DNA from: CAMAXB01 sp041746615 | GTDB taxonomy: Bacteria; Verrucomicrobiota; Verrucomicrobiia; Opitutales; Opitutaceae | Length of the DNA: 13,943 nt | Direction: 5' to 3' | Assembly: GCA_041746615.1 (NCBI GenBank) | Contig: JBGTGS010000008.1 | Coordinates: 1 to 13,943, forward strand | In this document: one piece after another, positions 6,661-13,943 of the stretch | Layout of the letters: each line of letters starts with the position of its first letter | Position numbering within the stretch: the first letter of the stretch is position 1 | Notes under the pieces: model-generated | What the model was told of the DNA's origin: nothing | What the model saw: only the letters and a program-made list of their open reading frames with translations | The model's database searches: none | Program-made: the position numbers and the translations under genes

Positions 6661-7101
6661 TCAGGCGGATTCCATCCGCGGAGCCGGCGAGGACCCGGCA
6701 TTGCGCGGCCGGGCAGGAAGGAAGGGCTTCACGAAGGCATCATCAAACGAGTAGATGTCGGCAAAGTCTTCGCGACGGTCCTCGTCGGTTTTGCTGAATA
6801 CATTGTATTCGATCAGATTGAAAACCATGTCGCCGAAATCGGTGCACCGGTTGACACCCCATGCGGTCATGACCGTCTTGGCCAGCGGTCCATATCGTTC
6901 GAGTGCATAGACCCGCAGACCGTTGAGGAGTTCGGGCCCGGACACATGGAGGGAGCGACCGCTCCGGTTGGCATCACGCTTACGCAATTCCTTCACGGTA
7001 TGATCAAGCCCCTGCCGGACAAAATGATAGGCTTTCCGGTCAAAACGACCGTCTTCTTTGCAAATGAGGCTGATCACCTCGTCAAAATCGAGATTTTGCA
7101 T
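6661..7101 (-). CDS. Minf_1886 family protein (Verrucomicrobia/Planctomycetes-restricted, unknown function)
   Basis: I recognise the TIGR04138-type family, known only from PVC bacteria and without an assigned function. From the ATG at 7101 it has 146 residues. Conserved parts are LDFDEVISLICKEDGRFDRKA at the N-terminus, AYHFVRQGLDHTV, HVSGPELLNGLRVYALERYG, WGVNRCTDFGDMVFNLIEYN and the acidic KTDEDRREDFADIYSFDDAF. The last ~20 residues (PARPRNAGSSPAPRMESA) are Pro/Arg/Ser-rich, probably disordered, and look like a lineage-specific tail. An in-frame ATG at 7149 would add 16 residues (MFIAAPKQLCTVPVHV) without family support. There is no signal peptide or membrane segment, so it is probably cytoplasmic. 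It is the first gene of a likely three-gene - strand unit and is divergent from the Fur gene. Confidence 0.85.
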   Translation of the reverse strand: MQNLDFDEVISLICKEDGRFDRKAYHFVRQGLDHTVKELRKRDANRSGRSLHVSGPELLNGLRVYALERYGPLAKTVMTAWGVNRCTDFGDMVFNLIEYNVFSKTDEDRREDFADIYSFDDAFVKPFLPARPRNAGSSPAPRMESA

Positions 7102-7115
7102 GACGTGTACCGGCA

Positions 7116-7125
7116 CTGTGCACAG
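7116..7125. promoter_or_regulatory. CTGTGCACAG palindrome ahead of the Minf_1886 gene
   Basis: This is a perfect 10-bp palindrome 14 bases upstream of the preferred Minf_1886 start, in the gap between divergent genes. Its place would suit an operator, but it would lie inside the coding region if the upstream start (7149) were used. No second copy was seen nearby. Confidence 0.25.
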
Positions 7126-7149
7126 CTGTTTTGGCGCCGCAATGAACAT

Positions 7150-7324
7150 TCAGGCCCTGTTTCATGAATTTCTTTTTGCAATTTAAGTATGTTTGAGTCC
7201 TATTCTGTAAAAACAAGGTAAAGAAGCCCCAATATTTACAATTGACGTCTCTTTCAATGATGCCCCCACTCATAATCAAACGCAACAGGGTTGCCCCGAT
7301 TCAACCCATACACCCACCCACAAC
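7150..7324. promoter_or_regulatory. A/T-rich divergent intergenic region, probable promoters for the Fur and Minf_1886 genes
   Basis: This gap is markedly richer in A and T than the flanking genes, as expected for promoter DNA. TTGACG (7242-7247) and CATAAT (7271-7276) resemble -35 and -10 boxes but stand 23 bases apart, too far for a standard sigma-70 pair. On the - strand, TTGTTT and later TACTTA stretches are equally imperfect. CAATATTTACAATTG (7230-7244) is partly symmetric and could bind a Fur-type dimer, giving autoregulation, but this is a guess. No exact promoter is assigned. Confidence 0.4.
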
Positions 7325-7819
7325 GTGAAAAACCCGGCAAGTACACCACAACCCCTCCTCGATCTCGCCTGCTCCCGCCTTAAGGCTGCAGGTCTTCGCA
7401 TCACCCAACCGCGCATCGCGATTCTCGACGCGCTCATCAAGCGTTCGCTGCCTGCAAGCATTGAGCAGATCCATGGCGATCTCTCCGGCTCGGCCTGTGA
7501 CCTCGTCACGGTCTACCGCTGTCTGGCCGCCTTTGAGGAGCTCGGCCTTGTGCGGCGCTGCTTCTTCCACAACGGCACCAGCCTTTACCAGATCAGCCTG
7601 GGCGATGAACCGCTGTACCACATCGTCAACAAGAGCGACAACACGGTGGCGGAACTCGATGCCGCCACCTCGGCCGAACTCCGGGACACGCTGTCCAAGA
7701 TTGAGTCCAAGCTCCGGGACCGCGGTTACACCGACGTGACCCACATGGTCGAGTTCTTCGGCTCAAGCATGAAGGCTGGCGCCTCCCGGGCCGCCAGCAA
7801 CCTAGTGCTGCCCGGCTGA
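7325..7819 (+). CDS. Fur family transcriptional regulator without the CxxC zinc site
   Basis: Winged-helix metalloregulator of the Fur/PerR/Zur type, 164 residues, GTG start. The DNA-binding domain is clear: LKAAGLRITQPRIAILDAL (19-37), IEQIHGDL, then the recognition-helix signature DLVTVYRCLAAFEELGLVRR (59-78). The dimerisation half keeps the fold pattern (SLYQIS, NTVAELD, YTDVTHMVEFFG) but the structural CxxCG is replaced by NKSDN (102-106). Of the His/Asp cluster before it only His99 aligns, with His140 further on. Cysteines at 16, 58, 66 and 79 are not paired as CxxC. The last ~17 residues (from KAGASRA) are a short extension. It may sense a different metal, a non-metal signal, or act without a cofactor. 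It is a single-gene unit ended by the hairpin at 7845-7875; the genes it controls are not shown by the sequence. Confidence 0.88.
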   Translation: MKNPASTPQPLLDLACSRLKAAGLRITQPRIAILDALIKRSLPASIEQIHGDLSGSACDLVTVYRCLAAFEELGLVRRCFFHNGTSLYQISLGDEPLYHIVNKSDNTVAELDAATSAELRDTLSKIESKLRDRGYTDVTHMVEFFGSSMKAGASRAASNLVLPG

Positions 7820-7844
7820 GTCCGCTTCGCACCGTTGCAATTTT

Positions 7845-7880
7845 AAAAGGCCGCGGCTCTTAGCCGCGGCCTTTTTCTTT
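7845..7880 (+). terminator. Rho-independent terminator of the Fur-family gene
   Basis: AAAAGGCCGCGGCT (7845-7858) and AGCCGCGGCCTTTT (7862-7875) form a perfect 14-bp stem with a three-base loop, followed by TTTTTCTTT. It lies 25 bases after the Fur-family stop. Read on the other strand the stem is followed by TTTTAAAATT, so it may also stop transcription of the convergent ABC gene that ends at 7938. Confidence 0.92.
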
Positions 7881-7937
7881 GCTGGCCGCGCAGACCGCCG
7901 GTGAGGTCATCGTTCGGTGAACCGGAGGGAGCCGGCA

Positions 7938-10900
7938 TCATCGTTCCATACGGATGCGGGGATCGAGCCAGAGCAGCAACAGGTCACTCACCAGTGTGCC
8001 GAAGACGCCGAGCAGGCTCATGATCATAAGCATGGACCCGGCAAGGTAGACATCCTCCGTCAACAGTGCGTCGAGCAGGGTTGGTCCGATCATGGGGAGG
8101 CTGAGAACAAGGGCTACGATGGCGCCGCCCGAGATCAACTGGGGGAAAAGGCCGCCGAGACCGGATATAAAGGGGTTCAGGGCGAGCCGGACGGGATACT
8201 TGAAGAGCAGCCTGAGCGGCCGCACCCCTTTGGCGCGGGCGGTGGTGACGTAGGGTTTGCGCAGCTCATCCAGCAGGTTGGCCCTCATCACCCGGATCAT
8301 GCCGGCGGTGCCGCCCAATCCGAGCACCAGCACCGGGACCCAGATGTGCTTCAGCAGGTCGGCAAACTTGGCCCAGTTCCATCCCGACAGGGTCGCATAT
8401 TCAGGGGATAACAGCCCGGTGACATTGAGACCCAGCCACTGGTTGGCGGCATACATCAGGACGATTGCGAGCAGAAACCCCGGGATGGACATGCCCAGGA
8501 ATCCCAGGAAGGTAAGTATGTAGTCACCGGTCGAATACTGACGTACCGCCGAGTAAATGCCGGTGGGGACGGCGACCACCCAGGTAAAGAGAATGGTGGC
8601 CAGGGTGACGAGCACGGTGAGGGTGATGCGGTCGCCGACCACCTCGTTCACCGAGCGGTCATGCTCCATTGAGAGGCCGAGGTTGCCCTGGAGCAGACCG
8701 GTGTCCGCGGACTCGAAACTGGTGAACCAGAGCAGGCCGACCCAGTGCAGGTAGCGCCGCACCGCCGGTTGATCGAGGTTGAAGTTTTTTCGCAGATCCT
8801 CGGCCATCTGGAGACTCGATGTCGTGCCCATCATCTCGTATTCCATGATCTTGGTGGACGCGAAATCCCCCGGCGGCAGCTGGATGATGAAAAAGACCGC
8901 GATGGAGACCACGGCCAGCGTCGGCACCATCAGCAGCAGGCGGCGCCCGATGAAGGGGTGGCGGACGGCGGCCAGGAGGATGAGCATGCCCAGGCTGCCG
9001 AGGATGAGGAAGCGCAGAATCCCGGAGGGACCGGGAGTGGATGGGGAGTCCGGACCGGACACGGCGGCCAGGCGCCCCTTGGCCACCAGCACGGCGGGTT
9101 CGTGGTCGATCTCGGTCATGACGCGCTTGATCTCCGCCACGACGGCGGGTGGATCGGCGGGGTCATCCCAGAAATATGTCTCGAGACCGGCATTGCCCGG
9201 GGACTGGTAATTCGCGCCGAACAGGGCGTTGCGCACCACGTTGCGGAAGCCATCCTTGACCACCACCAATTGCGGAGGCGAGGTGGCGATGCTGATGGTC
9301 CAGACCTCAAGAGCGTTCGCCTCCTGGATTTGGCGGAAGAGCTCCACCCGCCGGGCCGGATCCCCGCTGCGATGAATCTGTTCGATGATCTCCATGCTGC
9401 GGCGCAGCGGATGATCCAAGGGTGGCTCGACGGCGGAGGGGCGAAGGGCGGCCGGGTTGCCGTAGAGTCCGCCGTTCTGGTACCAGACCCCGAAGGCGGG
9501 GGCATAGTGGGACTCGTTGTAAGTCGGCAGAAAATTGCGGGGCTCGATCAGGGGCATGAACTCACTCTCGCTGGTCCACACGGTGAAATCGTGCTCATAG
9601 GAGCTCTTGTGCGCATAAAAAAGCGGCCGGGCACGAATGCGCTGCACGCAGCGGATGCCGACCCGGGCCCAGTCATCCACCACAAACTGGGCCGGGTCGT
9701 TGCCGGTGTACTCGGTCATGTTGAGATACCAGACCATCCGGCTTCCATCAGGGAAGGTGCGGTAGCCCTCGCTGTCGCGCCCGGTCAGGCCCAATTCGTC
9801 CAGCAGGTCGTTGGCCCGCGCCGGATCAAACTCGGTGAAGCTCTTGAAGAGTTTCTCGCTGTAGAACTCGGTGTCGGGGCCCGGGTCGATCTGAGCGGGC
9901 TCCCCCTGGCTGTTAAAAAGCGCGTCGATGATATCCTGGCGGTTGATGGCGAGGGAGAGGGCCTGGCGAAAGCGGCGGTCATTGAGGAAGCGGTGCTTCC
10001 AGGCAGTCGCGGGCTCGTCGGGATCAACGCGGCGGTTGATGACCGGAAAGATCGTGAATTGAGAGCGCGAAGCCTGGTACCAGTGGTAAACGGAATATCC
10101 ATTGCGGCGTGCCGAACCCATGAGGAGCACGTGATCCTCATAACGGATGTGTCGTTCCTGCATGGCCACCTGGCCGGTGGAGGCGGTAAGCCCAAAGAGG
10201 TGGACCGGCCGGATGTCCATGACCATGCGGTCGAGGTAGGGCAACTGGTTCCCCTGGGTGTCGACCACGGGATAGTAGGGGTTGCGCACGAAGACGTAGG
10301 GTCCGTTGGCGGAGTGCGACCGGTAGATCCACGGCCAGAGGCGCGGCAGTTCGGGATTGTTCCAGTTCTTGACGCGCTGGTAGACGGAGCGGGGACTGGC
10401 GAGTTTCAGGACGCTCATGTAGCGATTGATGAGCTCCTGATTGCCGATGTCGGGGTGAAACTGTCTCAGGTAGTGGGCGGGTAAAATGTACTCGTCCATG
10501 AACGGCACCGGATTCGGCGCCAGCGAGGCCAGGCGCTCGGGTAGGAGGGCGTTGGGTTCATCGAAGACGAATTTCACGGTGTAGTCGTCCACTTTGACCA
10601 CCCGGCCCAGTCCGCTGCCATTGCGCAGGATTCGCGGGTTAGCCTGGAGGGCCTTCACTTCGTACTCGTACCAGTACTCGATGTCTGCGGCGGTCAACGG
10701 GCTGCCGTCGGACCAGCGAACCCCACGGCGAAGGTGAAAGGTGTACTCGCGCAGGTCGGGCGAGGCCTCCCAGGATTTGGCCATGTGAGGGACGAGTGGA
10801 TAGCCCTCCGGCGACCAGCGTACGAGCGTGGTGTAGGAATGTCGCCAGGTGATGGTATTCACGTCGCTGTAGGAGGATGCCAGCCGATACCAGGTGCCAC

Positions 10901-11261
10901 CATAACGCCCGATGCCGTCCACCCCCTCCATCACGATTGGCTCGGGTCCGACCCGTTCCGCCAGGAGGGGAAGCTTCCCCTCCCCTTCCAGTTCGGCAAG
11001 CATCGGCGCCTGACCCCGGGGCCACCAGGCCGCGCGATCGCCCTCGCTGTAGTCCACGTCACGATGAATGCGCGGGGGATCATCCCGGTTGAGGGTCAAC
11101 TTGCGGGCCTCCTCCACCCAGGCGAGCTCCTTCGGATCCGGCGGGGCCGGCGGCGTCTTTACATCGGGACGGAATCCCCAGGCAAAGCCATAGAGGATCG
11201 CGGTGAAGACAAGAGTTGCAGCAACATAGCCAAGCAGGGGGTAAACAACCGACTTTTTCAC
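7938..11261 (-). CDS. Fused ABC transporter: SBP_bac_5 substrate-binding domain + DppB-type permease
   Basis: A single 1107-residue polypeptide joins a family-5 (peptide/nickel-type) substrate-binding protein to an inner-membrane permease. In order: an N-terminal membrane anchor (about 6-28, YPLLGYVAATLVFTAILYGF); a binding domain (about 110-715; LVRWSPEGYPLVPHMAKSWE, FHLRRGVRWSDGSPLTAADI, FRQALSLAINRQDIIDALF are hallmark stretches); a second membrane helix (about 750-766); and a BPD_transp_1 permease (about 773-1099) with the coupling loop ARAKGVRPLRLLFKYPVRLAL (about 1008-1028) for the ATPase. I chose GTG at 11259-11261, which gives MKKSVVYPLL just before the anchor; an in-frame ATG at 11339 adds 26 residues without support. 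No lipobox is seen. Peptide import is likely from family, substrate unproven. A DppC-type permease and ATPases must come from elsewhere: downstream is the convergent Fur-family gene. Confidence 0.92.
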   Translation of the reverse strand: MKKSVVYPLLGYVAATLVFTAILYGFAWGFRPDVKTPPAPPDPKELAWVEEARKLTLNRDDPPRIHRDVDYSEGDRAAWWPRGQAPMLAELEGEGKLPLLAERVGPEPIVMEGVDGIGRYGGTWYRLASSYSDVNTITWRHSYTTLVRWSPEGYPLVPHMAKSWEASPDLREYTFHLRRGVRWSDGSPLTAADIEYWYEYEVKALQANPRILRNGSGLGRVVKVDDYTVKFVFDEPNALLPERLASLAPNPVPFMDEYILPAHYLRQFHPDIGNQELINRYMSVLKLASPRSVYQRVKNWNNPELPRLWPWIYRSHSANGPYVFVRNPYYPVVDTQGNQLPYLDRMVMDIRPVHLFGLTASTGQVAMQERHIRYEDHVLLMGSARRNGYSVYHWYQASRSQFTIFPVINRRVDPDEPATAWKHRFLNDRRFRQALSLAINRQDIIDALFNSQGEPAQIDPGPDTEFYSEKLFKSFTEFDPARANDLLDELGLTGRDSEGYRTFPDGSRMVWYLNMTEYTGNDPAQFVVDDWARVGIRCVQRIRARPLFYAHKSSYEHDFTVWTSESEFMPLIEPRNFLPTYNESHYAPAFGVWYQNGGLYGNPAALRPSAVEPPLDHPLRRSMEIIEQIHRSGDPARRVELFRQIQEANALEVWTISIATSPPQLVVVKDGFRNVVRNALFGANYQSPGNAGLETYFWDDPADPPAVVAEIKRVMTEIDHEPAVLVAKGRLAAVSGPDSPSTPGPSGILRFLILGSLGMLILLAAVRHPFIGRRLLLMVPTLAVVSIAVFFIIQLPPGDFASTKIMEYEMMGTTSSLQMAEDLRKNFNLDQPAVRRYLHWVGLLWFTSFESADTGLLQGNLGLSMEHDRSVNEVVGDRITLTVLVTLATILFTWVVAVPTGIYSAVRQYSTGDYILTFLGFLGMSIPGFLLAIVLMYAANQWLGLNVTGLLSPEYATLSGWNWAKFADLLKHIWVPVLVLGLGGTAGMIRVMRANLLDELRKPYVTTARAKGVRPLRLLFKYPVRLALNPFISGLGGLFPQLISGGAIVALVLSLPMIGPTLLDALLTEDVYLAGSMLMIMSLLGVFGTLVSDLLLLWLDPRIRMER

Positions 11262-11472
11262 AGGGGCACCACCAGCAAGACGAGCCCCCCGCAGCTGGCA
11301 ACGATCTTCGTCCAGCGGGCCTTCACGCGCAATCCGCAATGAGCTGGCTCCGGGCGCGAGCCCGGTAATGCAAACGACCTCTTGTGCTTGCCTCGGACGC
11401 GTGTCCGCTTCCCCTTTCTGCGTGCGACCACCCTATCCCCCGCCTCAGGCCGACCCCCGGGATTAACGAACC
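11262..11472. promoter_or_regulatory. Divergent intergenic region between the ABC fusion and dehydrogenase genes
   Basis: These 211 bases separate two outward-facing genes and must hold both promoters, but no convincing -35/-10 pair can be read. CCGGGC (11350-11355) and GCCCGG (11360-11365) enclose GCGA, a GNRA-type tetraloop, giving a small stable hairpin in the leader of the dehydrogenase transcript. The DNA just before the start at 11473 is C-rich and has no Shine-Dalgarno sequence. Part of the gap (to 11339) would be coding if the longer start of the ABC gene were real. Confidence 0.35.
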
Positions 11473-12087
11473 ATGGCCGATACCTTCTTTCAACCCCTGA
11501 CCCGCCGCGAAGCCATCCAACGCATCCTCGCCGCCATTGCCGTCGTCCCGCTGCTTGATGCGACAACCCTGGGGCAGGATTCCACCCCGCCCGGCATCGG
11601 CTGGGATCCCAATCTGTTGAGCAAGGAAATCCCCTGGCCGCGCCTGCTGAACGATCAGGAAAAGCAAACCGTGGCGGCAATCGCAGATTTGATCATCCCG
11701 GCCGATGAGCATGGTCCCGCAGCCAGCGCAGTGGGCGTGCCGGATTTTGTCGATGAATGGGTCAGCGCGCCCTACGAGGCATCCCGGAGTGATCTTGCGA
11801 GGTTGCGCAGGGCCCTGCCGGTCCTTGACGAGGCGGCCATCGGGCTCGCCGGACGCGGCTTCGCCGACTCCCCAGCGGAGGTGCAGCAACAATTGATGGA
11901 CGTCATGGCGAATCCGGGCGGGAACGAAATCCTGCACCGTTTGTTCTCTGATCTCCGCCGGCTGGTCGCCGGCGGCTACTACACCACCCCGGCCGGTTGG
12001 ACTGCAATCGGCTACAGCGGTAATCGCGCCCTTGCTGCCTTCCCTCCGCCGTCAGCGGACGTACGCCGGCACCTGGGCCTCGATTGA
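11473..12087 (+). CDS. Gluconate 2-dehydrogenase subunit 3 family protein (Tat-signal small subunit)
   Basis: Small gamma-type subunit (PF13618) that accompanies GMC flavoproteins in membrane-bound periplasmic sugar or sugar-acid dehydrogenases; it is thought to help export and stabilise the FAD subunit. The 204-residue protein opens with a twin-arginine-like signal, LTRREAIQRILAAIAVVPLL (9-28), so the folded complex probably leaves by the Tat route. The family core is LLNDQEKQTVAAIADLIIPA (58-77) followed by GPAASAVGVPDFVDEWVSAP (81-100), and the C-terminal half has YYTTPAGWTAIGYSG. The stop lies eight bases before the GMC ATG, so the two genes form an operon. The usual third partner, a cytochrome c subunit, is not seen. 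Confidence 0.92.
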   Translation: MADTFFQPLTRREAIQRILAAIAVVPLLDATTLGQDSTPPGIGWDPNLLSKEIPWPRLLNDQEKQTVAAIADLIIPADEHGPAASAVGVPDFVDEWVSAPYEASRSDLARLRRALPVLDEAAIGLAGRGFADSPAEVQQQLMDVMANPGGNEILHRLFSDLRRLVAGGYYTTPAGWTAIGYSGNRALAAFPPPSADVRRHLGLD

Positions 12088-12095
12088 TTTCCACC

Positions 12096-13874
12096 ATGGC
12101 TTTTGTCACCACCTCACGAACCCGTTCCCAACGCTACGATGCCGTGGTGGTCGGCAGCGGGGCGGCCGGCGGCATGTCCGCCTACGCACTCGCCCTTGCG
12201 GGAGCGAAGGTGCTGATGATTGAGGCAGGGCGGAATTACGATGCCGTGGCCGAGGTGCCGATGTTCCAGAGTTTCGCCGACGCTCCCCTACGCGGGGTCT
12301 CCACGCCGGAAAAGCCCGGCGGTTTCTTCCACGCCAACATCGGCGGTTGGGTGCTCCCCGGAGAGCCCTACCAGGTGCAGCGCCGCCCCGATCAACAATG
12401 GACCGAAGGTGCCGTGGACAACCGGATGACCACCACGCAGAATTTCATGTGGTGGCGGGCCCGCATGCTCGGCGGCCGCACGAACCACTGGGGTCGCGTC
12501 TCGCTGCGCATGGGCCCGCAGGACTTCAAGTCACGTTCCCACGATGGCCTCGGTTTCGACTGGCCCATCAGCTACGACGATGTCGCTTCCTATTATGACC
12601 GGGTGGATAAACTCATCGGCCTTTTCGGATCGGTGGAGGGCATCGAAAACCTGCCGGACAGCGACCATTTTCAACCCCCGCCCCCACCCCGGGCCTACGA
12701 GGAGATCCTCCAGCGGGCGGGTCCGCGTGTTGGGCTGCGCGTGATACCCTCGCGCCTCGCCGTTCTCACGCGTCCTCTGAACGGCCGGGCTGCCTGCTTT
12801 TATGCGACGCCGTGCAGCCGCGGCTGTTCGATCCGCGCCACCTTCCAGTCACCCACCGTGCTGATTCCGCCCGCCCTCGCCTCGGGCAACCTCGACATCC
12901 TCACCGATGCGATGGTCCGGGAGGTGACGCTCGATGCTCAAGGACGGGCCAACGGCGTTCACTTCATCGACAAGCACACCGGTGCCGAGGAGCACGTCAA
13001 CGCGCGCACGGTCATCCTCGGGGCCAGTGCCTGCGAGACCGCCCGTATTCTGCTCAACAGCCGGTCCGTCCGCCATCCGCAGGGGCTCGGCAACGGCAGC
13101 GGACACCTGGGGCGCTGGCTGACCGACAGCACCGGGAGCAGCATGAGCGGACGCATACCGGCCATGGAAAACCTGCCGCCCACCAACGACGACGGTGTCT
13201 CAATCATGCACACCTTTGCCCCCTGGACACCGGAACGACAGCGCGAGGCGGCCCGGGCAGGTGTCCCGCGCGGCTATTACATGGCGTGGGGTGGAGGCCG
13301 CACCATGCCGGGCATGGGTACCGCCAGCCAGATCCTGCCGCTCACCGGCAACGCCTATGGCCGCCGGCTCAAGGAGGAAATGCGCCGCTATTACGGTTCC
13401 TTCATCGGCATCAGCGCCCGCGGGGAAATGATTCCGAACGAGCGCAGCTTTTGTGAACTCGATCCCATTCGGCGGGATCGATGGGGTATTCCCGTGCTGC
13501 GTTTCCATTTCGAGCGGGGCGAGGAGGAGCATCGTCAGGTGGCCCATATGCAGCGCTCATTCGCCGAACTCATCGAGGCTGCCGGTGGCATTCCCGACCA
13601 TCAACCCATCACGGACGGGAGTCGCGCCGTCACCGCCGGAGGCAGCGTGAACCACGAGATCGGTGTCACCCGCATGAGTGCGCGTGAGGAGGAGGGCGTC
13701 ACTGATTCCTGGGGACGGCTGTGGGACTGCCCCAACGTCGCCGTGGCCGACGGCGGTGTCTTCACCAGCCATCCGTGGAAGAATCCCACCCTGACCATCC
13801 TCGCCCTCGCCTGGCGCACCTGCGACCGGCTGATGGAGGATGCGAGACGACAGGATTTGAATACGCCGGCCTGA
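12096..13874 (+). CDS. GMC family FAD oxidoreductase (gluconate 2-dehydrogenase-type large subunit)
   Basis: FAD-dependent dehydrogenase of 592 residues, expected to oxidise an alcohol, sugar or sugar acid at the periplasmic face together with the small subunit just upstream. The Rossmann FAD motif is YDAVVVGSGAAGGMSAYALA (14-33), with the ribose-binding acidic end VLMIEAG. A second FAD contact is MLGGRTNHWGRVSLRM. The C-terminal GMC signature is complete: NHEIGVTRMS (His about 520) and SHPWKNPTLTILALAWRTCD (His about 559, Asn about 563), which supply the catalytic His/Asn pair region. I chose the ATG at 12096; a TTG at 12084 overlapping the previous stop (TTGA) would add four residues. No signal peptide is present, which agrees with export by piggy-back on the Tat-signal small subunit. 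The substrate cannot be named from sequence; gluconate is only the family label. Confidence 0.93.
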   Translation: MAFVTTSRTRSQRYDAVVVGSGAAGGMSAYALALAGAKVLMIEAGRNYDAVAEVPMFQSFADAPLRGVSTPEKPGGFFHANIGGWVLPGEPYQVQRRPDQQWTEGAVDNRMTTTQNFMWWRARMLGGRTNHWGRVSLRMGPQDFKSRSHDGLGFDWPISYDDVASYYDRVDKLIGLFGSVEGIENLPDSDHFQPPPPPRAYEEILQRAGPRVGLRVIPSRLAVLTRPLNGRAACFYATPCSRGCSIRATFQSPTVLIPPALASGNLDILTDAMVREVTLDAQGRANGVHFIDKHTGAEEHVNARTVILGASACETARILLNSRSVRHPQGLGNGSGHLGRWLTDSTGSSMSGRIPAMENLPPTNDDGVSIMHTFAPWTPERQREAARAGVPRGYYMAWGGGRTMPGMGTASQILPLTGNAYGRRLKEEMRRYYGSFIGISARGEMIPNERSFCELDPIRRDRWGIPVLRFHFERGEEEHRQVAHMQRSFAELIEAAGGIPDHQPITDGSRAVTAGGSVNHEIGVTRMSAREEEGVTDSWGRLWDCPNVAVADGGVFTSHPWKNPTLTILALAWRTCDRLMEDARRQDLNTPA

Positions 13875-13914
13875 ACCCGGCAGCCAATCTCAAGCGATCC
13901 GCCGGTTTCCGCCA

Positions 13915-13943
13915 TCTTGTAGAAGCGGCTTTACGCCGCGATC
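13915..13943. repeat. REP-like palindrome at the window end, possibly cut
   Basis: GCGGC (13925-13929) and GCCGC (13935-13939) flank the loop TTTAC, preceded by TTGTAGAA. The pattern TGTAG-A-GCGGCTTTA-GCCGCGA is like the REP palindromes that lie scattered between genes in many GC-rich bacteria. It starts about 40 bases after the GMC stop. The element may run on past the window, and could also serve as a 3' stabilising or terminating hairpin for the dehydrogenase operon. Confidence 0.5.

Noticed and set aside
7242..7276. Sigma-70 promoter made of TTGACG and CATAAT before the Fur-family gene
   Set aside because: The 23-base spacing is outside the usual 16-18, and neither box has a convincing partner at the right distance.
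8745..10484. Long open frame on the + strand (579 codons) opposite the ABC fusion gene
   Set aside because: It is a mirror of the GC-biased codons of the SBP-permease gene, with low-complexity Gly/His/Asp content and no domain pattern.

Overview
The window reads as a piece of a chromosome from a GC-rich member of the PVC superphylum, most likely a Verrucomicrobium of the Opitutae type. The reasons are a Minf_1886-family gene (a family restricted, to my knowledge, to Verrucomicrobia and Planctomycetes), a fused substrate-binding protein/permease, a paired gluconate-2-dehydrogenase-subunit-3 and GMC oxidoreductase, and starts without recognisable Shine-Dalgarno sequences. No phage, insertion sequence, CRISPR array, rRNA or tRNA is visible.

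Layout. Bases 2-3100 run on the + strand: the 3' end of an M24 aminopeptidase gene, a palindrome-rich spacer, an Fpg/Nei DNA glycosylase overlapping a TlyA rRNA methyltransferase by ATGA, then NAD kinase. Bases 3238-7101 run on the - strand: Minf_1886 protein, a two-domain M16 metallopeptidase, and a DUF3445 (haem-dependent oxidative N-demethylase-like) protein coupled to the peptidase by GTGA. The convergent gap between nadK and the DUF3445 gene holds a repeat-built inverted element. Bases 7325-7819 (+) encode a Fur-family regulator that has lost the family's structural CxxC, closed by a strong hairpin terminator. Bases 7938-11261 (-) encode one very long ABC importer polypeptide (SBP plus DppB-type permease) with no partner permease or ATPase in view. 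Bases 11473-13874 (+) encode the Tat-signal small subunit and the FAD subunit of a GMC-type membrane dehydrogenase. The window ends in a REP-like palindrome.

Working together. The fpg-tlyA pair and nadK are housekeeping (base-excision repair, rRNA methylation, NADP supply). The M16-DUF3445 pair is translationally coupled and may be a functional unit. The last two genes form a periplasmic sugar or polyol dehydrogenase whose electron acceptor is not in the window.

I did not find a complete, clearly new biological system. The observations most worth a second look are a palindrome-bearing in-frame insertion in the glycosylase, the altered metal sites in the glycosylase and the Fur protein, the M16-DUF3445 coupling, the orphan SBP-permease fusion, and several palindromic elements that lie against stop codons.
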